NCBI GenBank assembly: GCA_017516765.1 | Contig: JAFXBE010000019.1 | Span: 62,001-126,000 of the forward strand | Reading direction: 5' to 3' | From: Clostridia bacterium | GTDB taxonomy: Bacteria; Bacillota; Clostridia; Christensenellales; Aristaeellaceae | Length of the DNA: 64,000 nucleotides | Shown here: positions 8,592 to 17,146 of the stretch, piece after piece | Layout of the letters: each line of letters starts with the position of its first letter | How positions within the stretch are numbered: the stretch's first letter is position 1 | Notes under the pieces: generated by a model | The model's database searches: none | Told to the model about the DNA's origin: nothing | Seen by the model: only the letters and a program-made list of their open reading frames with translations | Position numbers and translations under genes: made by a program

Positions 8592-9898
8592 ACGGTTTCC
8601 TCCTTGACGGCTGCAAGCTGCTTTTTCTGCTCGCGGTAAAGCATCCAAAGCGGGATGGCGGTCAACAACAGAACCGCTGCCGCGGCGATAAAGATCTCCG
8701 GAGTGGGCACAGTCTTGGTCTGCCCCAGATCCACATAGGTCTGGGCGTTGCCCCTGATCACCTGCGCACCGATAAAGGGGCCGATCAGCATGGGCAGCAT
8801 AACGGAAAACACCATGCGTACACCCTGAAAATGCCCGGATTTATCCGGTGGGGTCAGGTCGCGGATCTGAGCCATCAGGGTGGAGGTAAGCAACATGTAG
8901 CCGCTCATCATCACCATACCGGCAAGGATCACCGGGAGCATGTCACGGACAAAGAACATGGCAAGCAGTCCCAACAGCATCACCAGCGCGGCAGGAATGG
9001 CAAAGCGCAGCTTGCCCACCCGGTCGATAAAGCGCCCGCCGATCACGCTGACGGCAGATGCCACGATCAGCACGGCACCCAGCACGATGGCATAGGCATC
9101 CAGCTTCAGATAGTGCTGCATGTAAATGATCAGATAGGGGAAGAACACCTGCACCGCAACAGAGAAAACGCACATGGCGGTCAAAGCCAGATACAGCGAT
9201 TTGTGCTCCCGCACCACCGCCGGTCGGAAACCGTACACCAGCTGCTCAAAGAATGGCTTGCGTTCGGGCTTGATGTCCGCGTCTTCCAGCAGGAAAAGGG
9301 AAGCAAAGCCGGTGGCGATTACAACACCGCCAAAAATGAAGAAGAATTCCTGCCATTTGCCTGCCTGCGTCATTCCGTCGAAAAGGCCGAAGATGATCAG
9401 CATGGAGATGAGCGGAAGGATGCTCAGTACACTTTCCACCTTGCCACGCTGGCGGGTATCCACAACATCGGTCACGTAGGCGTTGAAAGCGGCATCGTTT
9501 GCGGTGGAACCGAAAAAGGTCATTATGCAGTCCAATGCGATCACCATAAAAGCGGCGGCGGCAACTGCGTTGGCGGAGGGGAACAGCAGGGCGGCGTTTT
9601 CCACCGTTACCAGTCCGAAGGCCATGGTGCTTACGCCCCACAGCAGGTATCCGGCGCAGATGAATGGCTTGCGTTTGCCCGTACGGTCGCTTACCACGCC
9701 CATCAAAAGCGTGGTAAGGGTCGCGATCACCGCACTGGCGGCAACCATGGTTGCCACATAGCCGGGATCGGTGGAAATGGTGTTGTAAAGAAAAACATTG
9801 AAATACATATTCTCGATCGTCCAGGCAAACTGGCCTGCCAATCCCAGAAGTGCAAGCATGCTCCACATGCGCGCACCGATCTTCGGTCCGGTACTCAT
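8585..9898 (-). CDS. MFS sugar transporter (GPH/SLC45-like)
   Basis: 437 aa with about 12 hydrophobic segments and the MFS loop between TM2 and TM3 (LMGVVSDRTGKRKPFI). The cytoplasmic loop after TM6 is charged (EDADIKPERKPFFEQ). It resembles glycoside-pentoside-hexuronide type permeases. The translationally overlapping downstream gene is an intracellular GH2 hydrolase, which supports uptake of a disaccharide or glycoside. First gene of the leftward transporter-GH2-LysR unit, with a good promoter at 9953-9981 and GGAG upstream of the ATG. Confidence 0.87.
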   Translation of the reverse strand: MSTGPKIGARMWSMLALLGLAGQFAWTIENMYFNVFLYNTISTDPGYVATMVAASAVIATLTTLLMGVVSDRTGKRKPFICAGYLLWGVSTMAFGLVTVENAALLFPSANAVAAAAFMVIALDCIMTFFGSTANDAAFNAYVTDVVDTRQRGKVESVLSILPLISMLIIFGLFDGMTQAGKWQEFFFIFGGVVIATGFASLFLLEDADIKPERKPFFEQLVYGFRPAVVREHKSLYLALTAMCVFSVAVQVFFPYLIIYMQHYLKLDAYAIVLGAVLIVASAVSVIGGRFIDRVGKLRFAIPAALVMLLGLLAMFFVRDMLPVILAGMVMMSGYMLLTSTLMAQIRDLTPPDKSGHFQGVRMVFSVMLPMLIGPFIGAQVIRGNAQTYVDLGQTKTVPTPEIFIAAAAVLLLTAIPLWMLYREQKKQLAAVKEETVC

Positions 9899-9952
9899 GG
9901 TGTTGTTCTCCTTTCAGACAGCAGCAATCCGTAACGATCGCTCTTTATACTT

Positions 9953-9981
9953 ATTATATCAAAACCGAAAAGGCAGGACAA
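9953..9981 (-). promoter_or_regulatory. Sigma-A-type promoter of the MFS-GH2 operon
   Basis: Read leftward: TTGTCC (9976-9981), a 17-base spacer and a perfect TATAAT (9953-9958), about 55 bases before the MFS start. Confidence 0.65.
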
Positions 9982-9996
9982 GTGCAAATAAGCCCA

Positions 9997-10025
9997 TTGA
10001 CGAAACACCTTCAAGGTTGTAAAAT
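9997..10025 (+). promoter_or_regulatory. Promoter of the DUF853-like ATPase gene
   Basis: TTGACG (9997-10002), 17-base spacer, TAAAAT (10020-10025), 43 bases before the start codon. Confidence 0.6.
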
Positions 10026-10067
10026 ATATTCAGTCATGTACGATTGATTCCACGGGAGGTTTGATGC

Positions 10068-11978
10068 ATGTTCTACGATCAGAAAATATGGGTCGGCACC
10101 GATTCGGACGGCAATCCGGTTAATCTGCTGCCCCATATGGCTAACCGGCATGGTTTGATCGCGGGTGCCACCGGTACCGGTAAAACCGTCAGCCTTAAGG
10201 TGATCGCCGAAGGCTTCTCCGATATGGGCGTACCGGTCTTCCTGAGCGATATCAAGGGCGACCTGAGCGGCATGGTCAAGATGGGCGTGGATAACGCCAA
10301 CATCCAGAAGCGGGTTCAGATGTGCGGGATGCCGGGCTTTACCCCCAAGAAGTATCCTGCCTGTTTCTGGGATGTTTACGGCGAACAGGGCATTCCCGTA
10401 CGTACCACCGTGCTGGAAATGGGCCCCATGCTCCTCAGCCGCATGCTGGGGCTTAATGAGACCCAGTCCGGCGTGCTGAATATCGTTTTCCGCGTGGCAA
10501 ACGATGGCAAGCTGCCCCAGAAGGTGGATATGTACGGCCAGATCGTTAACGAGCCCCAGCTGCAGAATATTGCCGATCTGAAGCAGGCAATCGCCTATGT
10601 TGGTGCTCATGCAGACGAATACACCGTGGAATACGGCAACGTTAGCCGTGCCAGTATCGGCGCCATCCAGCGCGCCGTAGCGCTGCTGGAGGATCAGGGC
10701 GGCGACAAGTTCTTCGGCACCCCTGCCCTCAACATTGCCGACTGGATCAAGGTGGATGAGGATGGCCGCGGTCTGATCAGCATTCTGGCATGCGACAAAC
10801 TGTTCCTGAATCCCTTGATGTATTCCACTTTCCTTCTCTGGCTGCTGACCGAGCTCTACGAGCTGCTGCCCGAGCGCGGCGACTGCGACAAGCCGGTCAT
10901 GGTCTTCTTCTTTGATGAAGCCCACCTGCTGTTCAACGACTGCCCCAAGCAGCTGATGGACAAGATCGAACAGGTGGTTCGTCTGATCCGTTCCAAGGGC
11001 GTTGGTGTTTACTTTATTACCCAGAACCCCACCGACGTACCCATGACGGTGCTTGGTCAGCTGGGCAACCGTGTGCAGCATGCGCTGCGCGCTTTTACAC
11101 CGCTGGATCAGAAAGCGGTCAAGGTTGCGGCACAGACCTTCCGCACCAACCCCAAGTTCAATACCGAGGAGGCTATCACCCTGCTGAAGACGGGCGAAGC
11201 CCTCATCTCCTTCCTGGATGAAAACGGCGCTCCCGGTATTGTACAGCGCGCCACTGTTCTGCCGCCCCAGAGCTACATGGGTGCCATCACAGTGGAAGAA
11301 AGAAACGAAGTAATCAACCAATCAGAGTTTAAAGGAGTGTACCATCCCATGACCGAGCAGAACAACATGGAACAGATCCCCGTCGCCGAGCAGCCCGTCT
11401 ACCAGCAGCCCATGATGCAGCCCCAGCAGGGCTTCATGGTGCTCGATCCCACCACCGGCCAGTATGTGCAGCAGCCTGTGATGCAGCAGCCCATGATGCA
11501 GCAGGGCATGTACCAACAGCCCATGATGCAGCAGCCCATGGGTTATCCCCAGGTGCCCACCCTGCAGGCTACCCCTGTGCAGCCCATGGCCAGCACCGCT
11601 GCCGCTCAGCCCGCCGTGCAGACCATGCTGGTGATGGATCCCACCACCGGTCAGTATGTGCAGCGCCAGATGCAGTTCAACCCCGCCACCGGTCAGTATA
11701 TGCCCGTAATGACCGAAGAAGAGAAGAAGGCTGCCGCTCTGGCTGCCAAGGAAGCCGAGAAGGCTGCCAAGGAAGCTGCCAAGGCTGAGAAGGAAGCCCT
11801 CGCCGAAGCCCGCCGTCAGCGTGCCGACGAGCTGCGTGAAGAGCGTGCCGAGCGTGCCCGTGTAAACGACAGCGTTCTGGGTCGCATCAAGAACACCGCC
11901 ATTTCTTCCGCCACCCGTACCGCCACCAACAAGCTGGTCAACGGTCTCATCAACGGCATCTTCGGCAAGAAGAAGTAA
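10068..11978 (+). CDS. HerA/DUF853-like (YjgR-type) ATPase with low-complexity tail
   Basis: 636 aa. The N-terminal P-loop ATPase domain has Walker A GATGTGKT (33-40) and Walker B MVFFFDEAHLLF, followed by the RSKGVGVYFITQNPTDVP segment typical of HerA-FtsK superfamily DUF853 proteins. Residues about 425-545 are Met/Gln/Pro-rich and contain three copies of a DPTTGQYVQ-type motif (starting at residues 460, 524 and 538, the last as NPATGQYMP). Residues about 547-605 are an Ala/Glu/Lys/Arg-rich helix, probably coiled coil. YjgR homologues are usually about 500 aa, so the tail is an addition. Role unknown; a DNA- or protein-translocating motor is possible. Monocistronic, with promoter and terminator. 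Confidence 0.86.
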   Translation: MFYDQKIWVGTDSDGNPVNLLPHMANRHGLIAGATGTGKTVSLKVIAEGFSDMGVPVFLSDIKGDLSGMVKMGVDNANIQKRVQMCGMPGFTPKKYPACFWDVYGEQGIPVRTTVLEMGPMLLSRMLGLNETQSGVLNIVFRVANDGKLPQKVDMYGQIVNEPQLQNIADLKQAIAYVGAHADEYTVEYGNVSRASIGAIQRAVALLEDQGGDKFFGTPALNIADWIKVDEDGRGLISILACDKLFLNPLMYSTFLLWLLTELYELLPERGDCDKPVMVFFFDEAHLLFNDCPKQLMDKIEQVVRLIRSKGVGVYFITQNPTDVPMTVLGQLGNRVQHALRAFTPLDQKAVKVAAQTFRTNPKFNTEEAITLLKTGEALISFLDENGAPGIVQRATVLPPQSYMGAITVEERNEVINQSEFKGVYHPMTEQNNMEQIPVAEQPVYQQPMMQPQQGFMVLDPTTGQYVQQPVMQQPMMQQGMYQQPMMQQPMGYPQVPTLQATPVQPMASTAAAQPAVQTMLVMDPTTGQYVQRQMQFNPATGQYMPVMTEEEKKAAALAAKEAEKAAKEAAKAEKEALAEARRQRADELREERAERARVNDSVLGRIKNTAISSATRTATNKLVNGLINGIFGKKK

Positions 11979-11989
11979 AAACACACCTC

Positions 11990-12023
11990 AACCCGCCTGT
12001 GCAGTTGTACGGGCGGGTTTTTT
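11990..12023 (+). terminator. Intrinsic terminator after the DUF853-like gene
   Basis: AACCCGCC (11990-11997) pairs with GGCGGGTT (12012-12019), followed by TTTT, 12 bases after the stop. Confidence 0.85.
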
Positions 12024-12086
12024 CGTGCTTTGTTCATTTGCGGGTAAAGGATTTGCACAAAAACCCGTATACTTCTTCCTCACTGC

Positions 12087-12115
12087 TTGCAAAGCGGAGA
12101 AAATCGTGCTATGAT
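12087..12115 (+). promoter_or_regulatory. Ferredoxin promoter
   Basis: TTGCAA (12087-12092), 17-base spacer, TATGAT (12110-12115), 55 bases before the ferredoxin ATG. Confidence 0.65.
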
Positions 12116-12169
12116 TACACTATACAGCAGCTTGTAACTGCTGAATATCGAAACAGGAGGAACAGTACT

Positions 12170-12340
12170 ATGGCATATGTTATTAATGACGAGTGCATCG
12201 CCTGCGGCGCTTGCGCTGCTGAGTGCCCCGTGGAAGCTATCACCGAGGGCGATGGCAAGTTCGTGATCGATGCTGACAAGTGCATCGGCTGCGGCGCTTG
12301 CGCCGGCACTTGCCCCGTTGGCGCTCCCGTAGAGGAGTAA
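12170..12340 (+). CDS. 2[4Fe-4S] ferredoxin
   Basis: 56 aa, the typical length of clostridial ferredoxins. It has two classical motifs, CIACGACAAECP and CIGCGACAGTCP, which ligate two low-potential clusters. It is the likely electron carrier for hydrogenase and other ferredoxin-dependent enzymes in the cytoplasm. The start is fixed by AGGAGG 8 bases upstream, with its own promoter and terminator, so it is transcribed alone. Cysteine ligands are complete. Confidence 0.97.
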   Translation: MAYVINDECIACGACAAECPVEAITEGDGKFVIDADKCIGCGACAGTCPVGAPVEE

Positions 12341-12356
12341 TTCGGTTAACCGACAG

Positions 12357-12391
12357 AGCAGCACGATTTCGGTCGTGCTGCTTTGCTTTTT
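12357..12391 (+). terminator. Intrinsic terminator of the ferredoxin gene
   Basis: A perfect 10-bp stem AGCAGCACGA/TCGTGCTGCT (12357-12366 with 12373-12382) is followed by TTGCTTTTT. Confidence 0.9.
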
Positions 12392-12453
12392 GTTGCGTTC
12401 TTTTTTATCGCAGAGAGAATACCGCTCAAGGCAATGGATTTCTGTGGGAAAGC

Positions 12454-12482
12454 TTGTTTTCCGGACAGAGTAATGGTATAAT
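12454..12482 (+). promoter_or_regulatory. Promoter of the yloC-remA-gmk-rpoZ-coaBC cluster
   Basis: TTGTTT (12454-12459), 17-base spacer, perfect TATAAT (12477-12482), 28 bases before the yloC start. Confidence 0.65.
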
Positions 12483-12510
12483 TAAGGTTACACCGAAAGG
12501 GGGTATGGCC

Positions 12511-13386
12511 ATGCAGAGCATGACCGGCTACGGGCGTGGACGCGTCTGTCTGGATGGACGGGAAATGGTGGTAGAGCTGAAAAGCGTTAATCACCGCTAT
12601 CTGGATCTGTCCTTCCGTCTGCCCAAGAATCTTGCAATGGCAGAGGACACGCTCCGCAGTGCCATTCAGCGCTCGGAAGTAAACCGTGGGCATGTGGATG
12701 TGTTTGTTACCTATACCAATACCCGCGAGGATGCCCGAACCCTTGAAGTGGACGAAACATTGCTTGCCGGCTTCCGGCAGGCGATGCGCAATGCAGGCGA
12801 CCTGCTCAGCGACTACCGGAGCGCCACTGTTGGCGAGGTGCTTTCCCTCAGCGGTGCGTTGACGGTCTCGCAGGCAGACGAAGATGCCGAAGCAGTAAAG
12901 CAGCTTGCCCAAGCGGCAGTTGCCCAGGCGCTGGAAGCCCTTGTGGATATGCGCACCCGCGAAGGCAGTAACCTGCGCAAGGATCTGCGCGGTCATTTGC
13001 AGCAGGTGGCTTCCTTGCGGGAAACCATTGCGCTGCGTGCGCCCATGGTGCCGCAGGAATATCGGAAACGTCTGGAAGCCAGACTCAAGGAATGGCAGGT
13101 GGATGGGGTAGATCCCCAGCGGATCGCACAGGAGGTTGCCATTATGGCAGATCGCTGCGCCATCGACGAAGAGCTGAGCCGTCTGGGCAGCCATCTGGAT
13201 CAGTTCGAAACCATTCTGGCCACCGAACCCCAACCCGGTAAAAAACTGGATTTCCTTCTGCAGGAAATGAACCGCGAGGTCAATACCATCGGCTCCAAGG
13301 CATCCGATGCTCAGATCGCAAAGGCTGTTGTGGATGCCAAGTGCACGCTGGAAAAGCTGCGCGAGCAAGTGCAGAACGTTGCCTGA
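12511..13386 (+). CDS. yloC: YicC/YloC family endoribonuclease
   Basis: 291 aa, the family's normal length. It starts with the signature [10 protein letters not shown] and has the conserved [16 protein letters not shown] segment and a C-terminal [17 protein letters not shown]. YicC/YloC proteins are metal-dependent endoribonucleases. The ATG at 12511 is preferred over the one at 12505 because AAAGGGGG ends 7 bases before it and because it aligns with family starts. First gene of a conserved Firmicutes order: yloC-remA-gmk-rpoZ-coaBC. Confidence 0.93.
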   Translation: MQSMTGYGRGRVCLDGREMVVELKSVNHRYLDLSFRLPKNLAMAEDTLRSAIQRSEVNRGHVDVFVTYTNTREDARTLEVDETLLAGFRQAMRNAGDLLSDYRSATVGEVLSLSGALTVSQADEDAEAVKQLAQAAVAQALEALVDMRTREGSNLRKDLRGHLQQVASLRETIALRAPMVPQEYRKRLEARLKEWQVDGVDPQRIAQEVAIMADRCAIDEELSRLGSHLDQFETILATEPQPGKKLDFLLQEMNREVNTIGSKASDAQIAKAVVDAKCTLEKLREQVQNVA

Positions 13387-13405
13387 CGGCAGGAAGGAAA
13401 TCGGT

Positions 13406-13678
13406 ATGCTGAGACTGATCAATATCGGCTTTGGCAACATGATCGCAGCTGACAGGATCGTTGCCATCGTCAGCCCCGACAGCGCACCTGTCAAGCGGAT
13501 GATTCAGGAAGGGCGGGAACGCCACCGGATCATCGATGCCACGCAGGGTCGCCGTACCCGCGCGGTAATCCAGACCGACAGCGACCATATCGTACTCTCT
13601 GCCATCCAGCCCGAAACCATAGCGGGACGAGTGGCAGGGAAAGATAACCTCACCAAAGACGACGAAAGAGAGGCGTAA
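13406..13678 (+). CDS. remA: DUF370 regulator RemA
   Basis: 90 aa. Begins [22 protein letters not shown] and contains [11 protein letters not shown], hallmarks of RemA/YlzA. In Bacillus, RemA forms ring-like oligomers that wrap DNA and activate matrix and osmoprotection genes. GGAAGGA lies about 7 bases upstream. It is in its usual position between yloC and gmk, with 19 bases to yloC and 3 bases to gmk. Confidence 0.93.
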   Translation: MLRLINIGFGNMIAADRIVAIVSPDSAPVKRMIQEGRERHRIIDATQGRRTRAVIQTDSDHIVLSAIQPETIAGRVAGKDNLTKDDEREA

Positions 13679-13681
13679 TGC

Positions 13682-14308
13682 ATGGCTCCGAAGATCGACA
13701 AAAAAGCAATGCTGCTGATCGTATCCGGTCCCTCCGGTGTTGGCAAGGGTACACTGGTCAAGATGCTTCTGGAGAAGGCTCCCAGCTTTGCACTGTCCTG
13801 CAGTGTTACCACCCGCGGCCCACGGAACGGCGAGATCGAAGGGGTTCATTACCACTTCATCACCGACGAGGTTTACGACCGGATGCTTGCAGAGAACGAT
13901 TTTCTGGAGCATGCCGATGTGCATGGTAACCGCTACGGCACGCCCCGCAAGCCCGTGGAGCAGATGCTTGCCGAGGGGAAGAATGTGATTCTTGAGATCG
14001 ACCCTCAGGGAGCCATTGCAGTCATGGAAAACCCCGATGTGGTCGATTATGTAAGCGTGTTTATCCTTCCTCCCAGCTATCAGCAGCTGCGGGAGCGGCT
14101 TACCGATCGCAAGACCGATGAGCCCGAGGTGATCGAACGCCGCATGAAGAATGCCCGCACCGAGATCGCCAAACTGAACCGTTATCAGTATGCTATCATC
14201 AATGACGACAAGGATGTCGCTTTTGATGAGCTGCTTGGGATCGTAAACGCAGAAATGCGCCGCACGGTCCGCTATATGCCCGAGATCCCCGAAACCCCCG
14301 AAGACTGA
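13682..14308 (+). CDS. gmk: Guanylate kinase
   Basis: 208 aa. P-loop SGPSGVGKGT near the N-terminus, the GMP-binding segment SVTTRGPRNGEIEGVHYHF and the lid arginines in RLTDRKTDEPEVIERRM. Phosphorylates GMP/dGMP with ATP in nucleotide metabolism. It begins 3 bases after the remA stop, so its expression is probably coupled to remA. Confidence 0.97.
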   Translation: MAPKIDKKAMLLIVSGPSGVGKGTLVKMLLEKAPSFALSCSVTTRGPRNGEIEGVHYHFITDEVYDRMLAENDFLEHADVHGNRYGTPRKPVEQMLAEGKNVILEIDPQGAIAVMENPDVVDYVSVFILPPSYQQLRERLTDRKTDEPEVIERRMKNARTEIAKLNRYQYAIINDDKDVAFDELLGIVNAEMRRTVRYMPEIPETPED

Positions 14309-14329
14309 GAAATATAGGAGGAAGCCAAC

Positions 14330-14545
14330 ATGTCTATCGTAGAGCCCAACATCGTCGAACTGTCCGAGAAGGTCGATTGCCGTTACACCCTCGTTGTGGA
14401 AGCCAGCAAGCGCGCCCGCCAGCTGGTGGATGAGAAGGAACCCCTCATCGATGCCAAGGATATGAAACCCCTGAAGATCGCTGTCGAAGAGATCAACCGC
14501 GGTCTGCTCACCTACGAGCGCGATGCCGACGTAACGGAGGAGTAA
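14330..14545 (+). CDS. rpoZ: RNA polymerase omega subunit
   Basis: 71 aa. Contains the omega core CRYTLVVEASKRARQL and the PLKIAVEEINRG segment. It helps beta' folding and assembly. It follows gmk by 21 bases with AGGAGG before its ATG, the standard Firmicutes order. Confidence 0.93.
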   Translation: MSIVEPNIVELSEKVDCRYTLVVEASKRARQLVDEKEPLIDAKDMKPLKIAVEEINRGLLTYERDADVTEE

Positions 14546-14546
14546 T

Positions 14547-15749
14547 ATGCTCACAGGCAAGCATGTTGTGCTGGGCGTTACCGGCGGCATTGCTGCGTAC
14601 AAGGCCTGCGAGGTGGTTTCCCGTCTGCGCAAGCTGCATGCCGGCGTGGACGTGATCATGACCGAGAACGCCACCAAGCTGGTCGCCCCGCTTACCTTCG
14701 AAACGCTCAGCAATCGTCCTGTGGCTGTGGATACCTTCAGCCGCATCGAAAGCTGGGATGTGAAGCATATCTCGCTGGCACAGAAGGCGGATGTGTTCGT
14801 GGTTGCTCCCACCACCGCCAATCTGATGGCCAAGCTGGCTCACGGTATTGCGGATGATATGCTTTCCACCACGCTGTTGGCGACCAAGGCGCCCATTCTG
14901 TTGGCACCGGCCATGAATACCGGCATGTGGACGGCACAGGCCACTCAGGATAATCTCAAGACCCTGCAGGAACGTGGCGTTCATACCGTCGGGCCTGCCA
15001 GCGGCATGCTCGCCTGTGGCGATACCGGTGCGGGTCGGATGAGCGAACCGGAAGAGATCGTGGAAGCTATCTGCAAGCTGCTTACCGCCAAACAGGACTT
15101 GGCAGGCAAGAAAGTATTGGTCACCGCCGGCCCCACGGTTGAACGTATCGATCCGGTGCGTTACCTTACAAACGATTCCTCCGGCAAGATGGGCTACGCC
15201 ATTGCACAGGCTGCTCTTGACAGGGGCGCAGAGGTAACGGTGGTCACCGGCCCTGTGCACATTCCCGCTCCTGTCGGTGCAAGGATACTACCGGTGCAGT
15301 CCACCATGGATCTCTACCATACTATGCTGGAAAATGCCCCCTTGCAGGATATCGTGATCCAAGCCGCCGCCCCTGCCGATTACCGGGTGGAAAAGCCTGC
15401 CGATCAGAAGATCAAAAAGCAGGATGGCGAATCGCTGGTGCTTACGCTGGTGGAAAACCCGGATGTAGCCAAAGCGGTGGGTCAGCAGAAAAAGCCCGGT
15501 CAGGTGCTGGTGGGCTTTGCTGCAGAGACCCAGAAGGTTACCGAGAACGCCATCAAGAAGCTGCACAAAAAGAATCTGGATATGATCGTTGCCAACGATG
15601 TTACCGCCGAGGGCGCTGGTTTTGGGGTGGATACCAACATCGTTACTCTCATTACCGAAGCAGGGCTCAAGCCTCTGCCCAAGATGACCAAGCGTCAGGT
15701 AGGGGACTGCATTCTGGACGAGGCGCTGCGGCTTTTGCAGCAGAAATAA
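14547..15749 (+). CDS. coaBC: Bifunctional phosphopantothenoylcysteine decarboxylase / phosphopantothenate-cysteine ligase
   Basis: 400 aa. The N-terminal CoaC flavoprotein domain has GVTGGIAAYKACE, the active-site His in VKHISLAQKAD and the substrate clamp PAMNTGMW. The C-terminal CoaB ligase domain has TAGPTVERIDPVRYLTND and KKQDGESL. It converts 4'-phosphopantothenate plus cysteine to 4'-phosphopantetheine for coenzyme A. It starts 1 base after rpoZ, with GGAGG inside the rpoZ end. Last gene of the cluster. Confidence 0.97.
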   Translation: MLTGKHVVLGVTGGIAAYKACEVVSRLRKLHAGVDVIMTENATKLVAPLTFETLSNRPVAVDTFSRIESWDVKHISLAQKADVFVVAPTTANLMAKLAHGIADDMLSTTLLATKAPILLAPAMNTGMWTAQATQDNLKTLQERGVHTVGPASGMLACGDTGAGRMSEPEEIVEAICKLLTAKQDLAGKKVLVTAGPTVERIDPVRYLTNDSSGKMGYAIAQAALDRGAEVTVVTGPVHIPAPVGARILPVQSTMDLYHTMLENAPLQDIVIQAAAPADYRVEKPADQKIKKQDGESLVLTLVENPDVAKAVGQQKKPGQVLVGFAAETQKVTENAIKKLHKKNLDMIVANDVTAEGAGFGVDTNIVTLITEAGLKPLPKMTKRQVGDCILDEALRLLQQK

Positions 15750-15755
15750 GAACAG

Positions 15756-15800
15756 ACAAAACCCATTCGCGGCAATTGCTGCGAATGGGTTTTGTTTTCA
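15756..15800 (+). terminator. Strong intrinsic terminator after coaBC
   Basis: A perfect 15-bp stem (15756-15770 with 15781-15795; core ACCCATTCGC) with a 10-nt loop, ending in TTTTG then TTTTC. Confidence 0.92.
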
Positions 15801-15819
15801 GTTTTTTCATTCAAAGGTA

Positions 15820-15848
15820 TTGACAACTATATCGGAGTACGATATAGT
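15820..15848 (+). promoter_or_regulatory. Promoter of the padR operon
   Basis: Perfect -35 TTGACA (15820-15825), 17-base spacer, -10 TATAGT (15843-15848). The operator palindrome at 15824-15850 covers the whole promoter core. Confidence 0.75.
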
Positions 15849-15880
15849 TGTATCACGATATATCGAACGACGATATATCG
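15824..15880. promoter_or_regulatory. PadR-type operator array (three palindromes)
   Basis: Three phased dyads share the half-site CGATATA. CAACTATATCG (15824-15834) and CGATATAGTTG (15840-15850) are an exact 11-bp inverted repeat. CGATATATCG then occurs twice as a perfect 10-bp palindrome, at 15856-15865 and 15871-15880, 15 bases apart. Together they span from the -35 to 23 bases before the padR ATG. Autorepression by the PadR product is the obvious inference. Confidence 0.75.
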
Positions 15881-15902
15881 ACAAACAATACAGAGGTGCG
15901 AT

Positions 15903-16223
15903 ATGAACGAAACATTGGCATTGACCGAATCCACCTACTACATTCTCTTGTCGCTGCACACGCCGCAGCATGGCTACGGTATTATGCAGCAGGCAGAGCA
16001 GATGTCCGGCGGGCGGGTGCGGCTGGCGGCAGGTACCCTGTACGGCGCACTGAATACCCTGTGCGACAAGGGTTGGATCATTCAGCTGCCGGTTGTTGAC
16101 GGCAGCCGCAAGAAGGAATACAAGCTGACCGAAAAAGGAAGGCAAGTACTGGAAAACGAACTCGACCGTCTGCGCCGGCTGGTCGCAAACGGAGAAGCCG
16201 TATTGGGCAAGGAGGAAGCATAA
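15903..16223 (+). CDS. PadR family transcriptional regulator
   Basis: 106 aa. Winged HTH with the family pattern TESTYYILLSLHTPQHGYGIM, then VRLAAGTLYGALNTLCDKGWI and SRKKEYKLTEKGRQVL. The ATG at 15903 is preceded by GAGGTG; an in-frame extension upstream would run through the operator and is rejected. PadR proteins repress their own operons and respond to small molecules or membrane stress. It overlaps the DUF2812 gene by 1 base (TAATG), so the two are translationally coupled. Confidence 0.93.
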   Translation: MNETLALTESTYYILLSLHTPQHGYGIMQQAEQMSGGRVRLAAGTLYGALNTLCDKGWIIQLPVVDGSRKKEYKLTEKGRQVLENELDRLRRLVANGEAVLGKEEA

Positions 16224-16732
16224 TGCGTAAGTCGATCACAAAGTGGTTCTGGGCTTGGGATTTTGATAAGGAAGAGGAATGGCTGGAGGAGATGGCACGC
16301 AACGGCTGGACTTTGGATGGCGTCGGTTTTTGCAGATATCATTTCATCAAGACCGAGCCGGGCGAGTACAGTGTACGCTTGCAGTATCTGCCCGTGGGCG
16401 CAGAAACCGACGAATATTCCGCTTTGATGGAGGAAAGCGGAACTGAACGTGTCGGGCGCATAGTACAGTGGGTCTATTACCGCAGCAAGACTGCCAATGG
16501 TCCCTTCGAACTGTTCTCCGATCTGGATTCCCGCATTGATCACCTGAACAAGATTGCTTCGCTGATGCTGTTCATGGCGATCCTGAATCTGGTGATCGGG
16601 CTGATCAACTCCCGTTCTCCGGTCTGTTTGGGCTGGATCAATCTGGTGGTCGTGTCTCTGCTCACTTATGGTGTTGGCCGCATCCACGGCAAAAGGGAAG
16701 CGCTGGAGAAAGAACGGCGAATCCGGGAATAA
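16223..16732 (+). CDS. DUF2812 membrane protein
   Basis: 169 aa. The N-terminal soluble part has the DUF2812 pattern (KWFWAWDFDKEEEWLEEMA, GWTLDGVGFCRYHF). Two membrane segments lie at about 112-130 and 136-155, followed by a basic tail. Function unknown. DUF2812 proteins are habitually encoded next to PadR regulators in Firmicutes and are thought to act at the membrane. GGAGG lies upstream inside the padR gene. Confidence 0.86.
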   Translation: MRKSITKWFWAWDFDKEEEWLEEMARNGWTLDGVGFCRYHFIKTEPGEYSVRLQYLPVGAETDEYSALMEESGTERVGRIVQWVYYRSKTANGPFELFSDLDSRIDHLNKIASLMLFMAILNLVIGLINSRSPVCLGWINLVVVSLLTYGVGRIHGKREALEKERRIRE

Positions 16733-16754
16733 CGTTTGTATGGGGGAGAGTGCT

Positions 16755-17135
16755 GTGCGGAAACTGAAGCCCGTAGCAGTCGGCATCCATCTGGCAACCA
16801 TGCTTGGATGCTTTGTACTGTTCATCCTGCGCGGTGTGCATAGCTTTGATGCTGAGATTGTGATTATCAACCGCGAGATCACCTCTCATATCAGCAATTT
16901 CGCATTGAGTTATGTTCTGTGCGCCCTTGTGGGTATGCTGCTGCTGTCGGCAGGAAGGCACCTCCGGTCTGCCCTGTTGTTTTGTCTTGCGGTGCTTGCG
17001 GCCAATCTGGTGTATGAAGCGTTTCTGCCCGTTGCCAACACGAGAGATATGGTCGATGCCCTCTATGGTTTCGCCGGTTCGCTGGCAGGCGGGGCGTACT
17101 TGTGCTGGCTGAATGCTTTTGGGTTCGTACGATGA
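16755..17135 (+). CDS. Small four-helix membrane protein, third gene of the padR operon
   Basis: 126 aa from a GTG at 16755, chosen because GGGGGAG ends 6 bases before it; an in-frame ATG at 16740 lacks a site. Four hydrophobic segments are visible (about 8-27, 48-66, 72-90, 103-121), with a conserved-looking VYEAFLPVANTRDMVDALYG between the last two, faintly reminiscent of VanZ-like proteins. No family assigned with confidence. It lies 22 bases after the DUF2812 gene and is followed by a terminator, so it belongs to the PadR-controlled unit. Confidence 0.7.
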   Translation: MRKLKPVAVGIHLATMLGCFVLFILRGVHSFDAEIVIINREITSHISNFALSYVLCALVGMLLLSAGRHLRSALLFCLAVLAANLVYEAFLPVANTRDMVDALYGFAGSLAGGAYLCWLNAFGFVR

Positions 17136-17146
17136 TCTTCAGAAAT

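Noticed and set aside
8592-8648. N-terminal extension of the GH2 gene to an upstream ATG
   Set aside because: No ribosome-binding site, overlap with the transporter coding region, and a perfect AAGGAGG is placed for the ATG at 8591.
11340-11560. Repetitive CAGCAGCCCATGATG-like units, considered as a CRISPR or minisatellite
   Set aside because: They are in-frame codons for the Met/Gln/Pro-rich tail of the DUF853-like ATPase, with no regular spacers.
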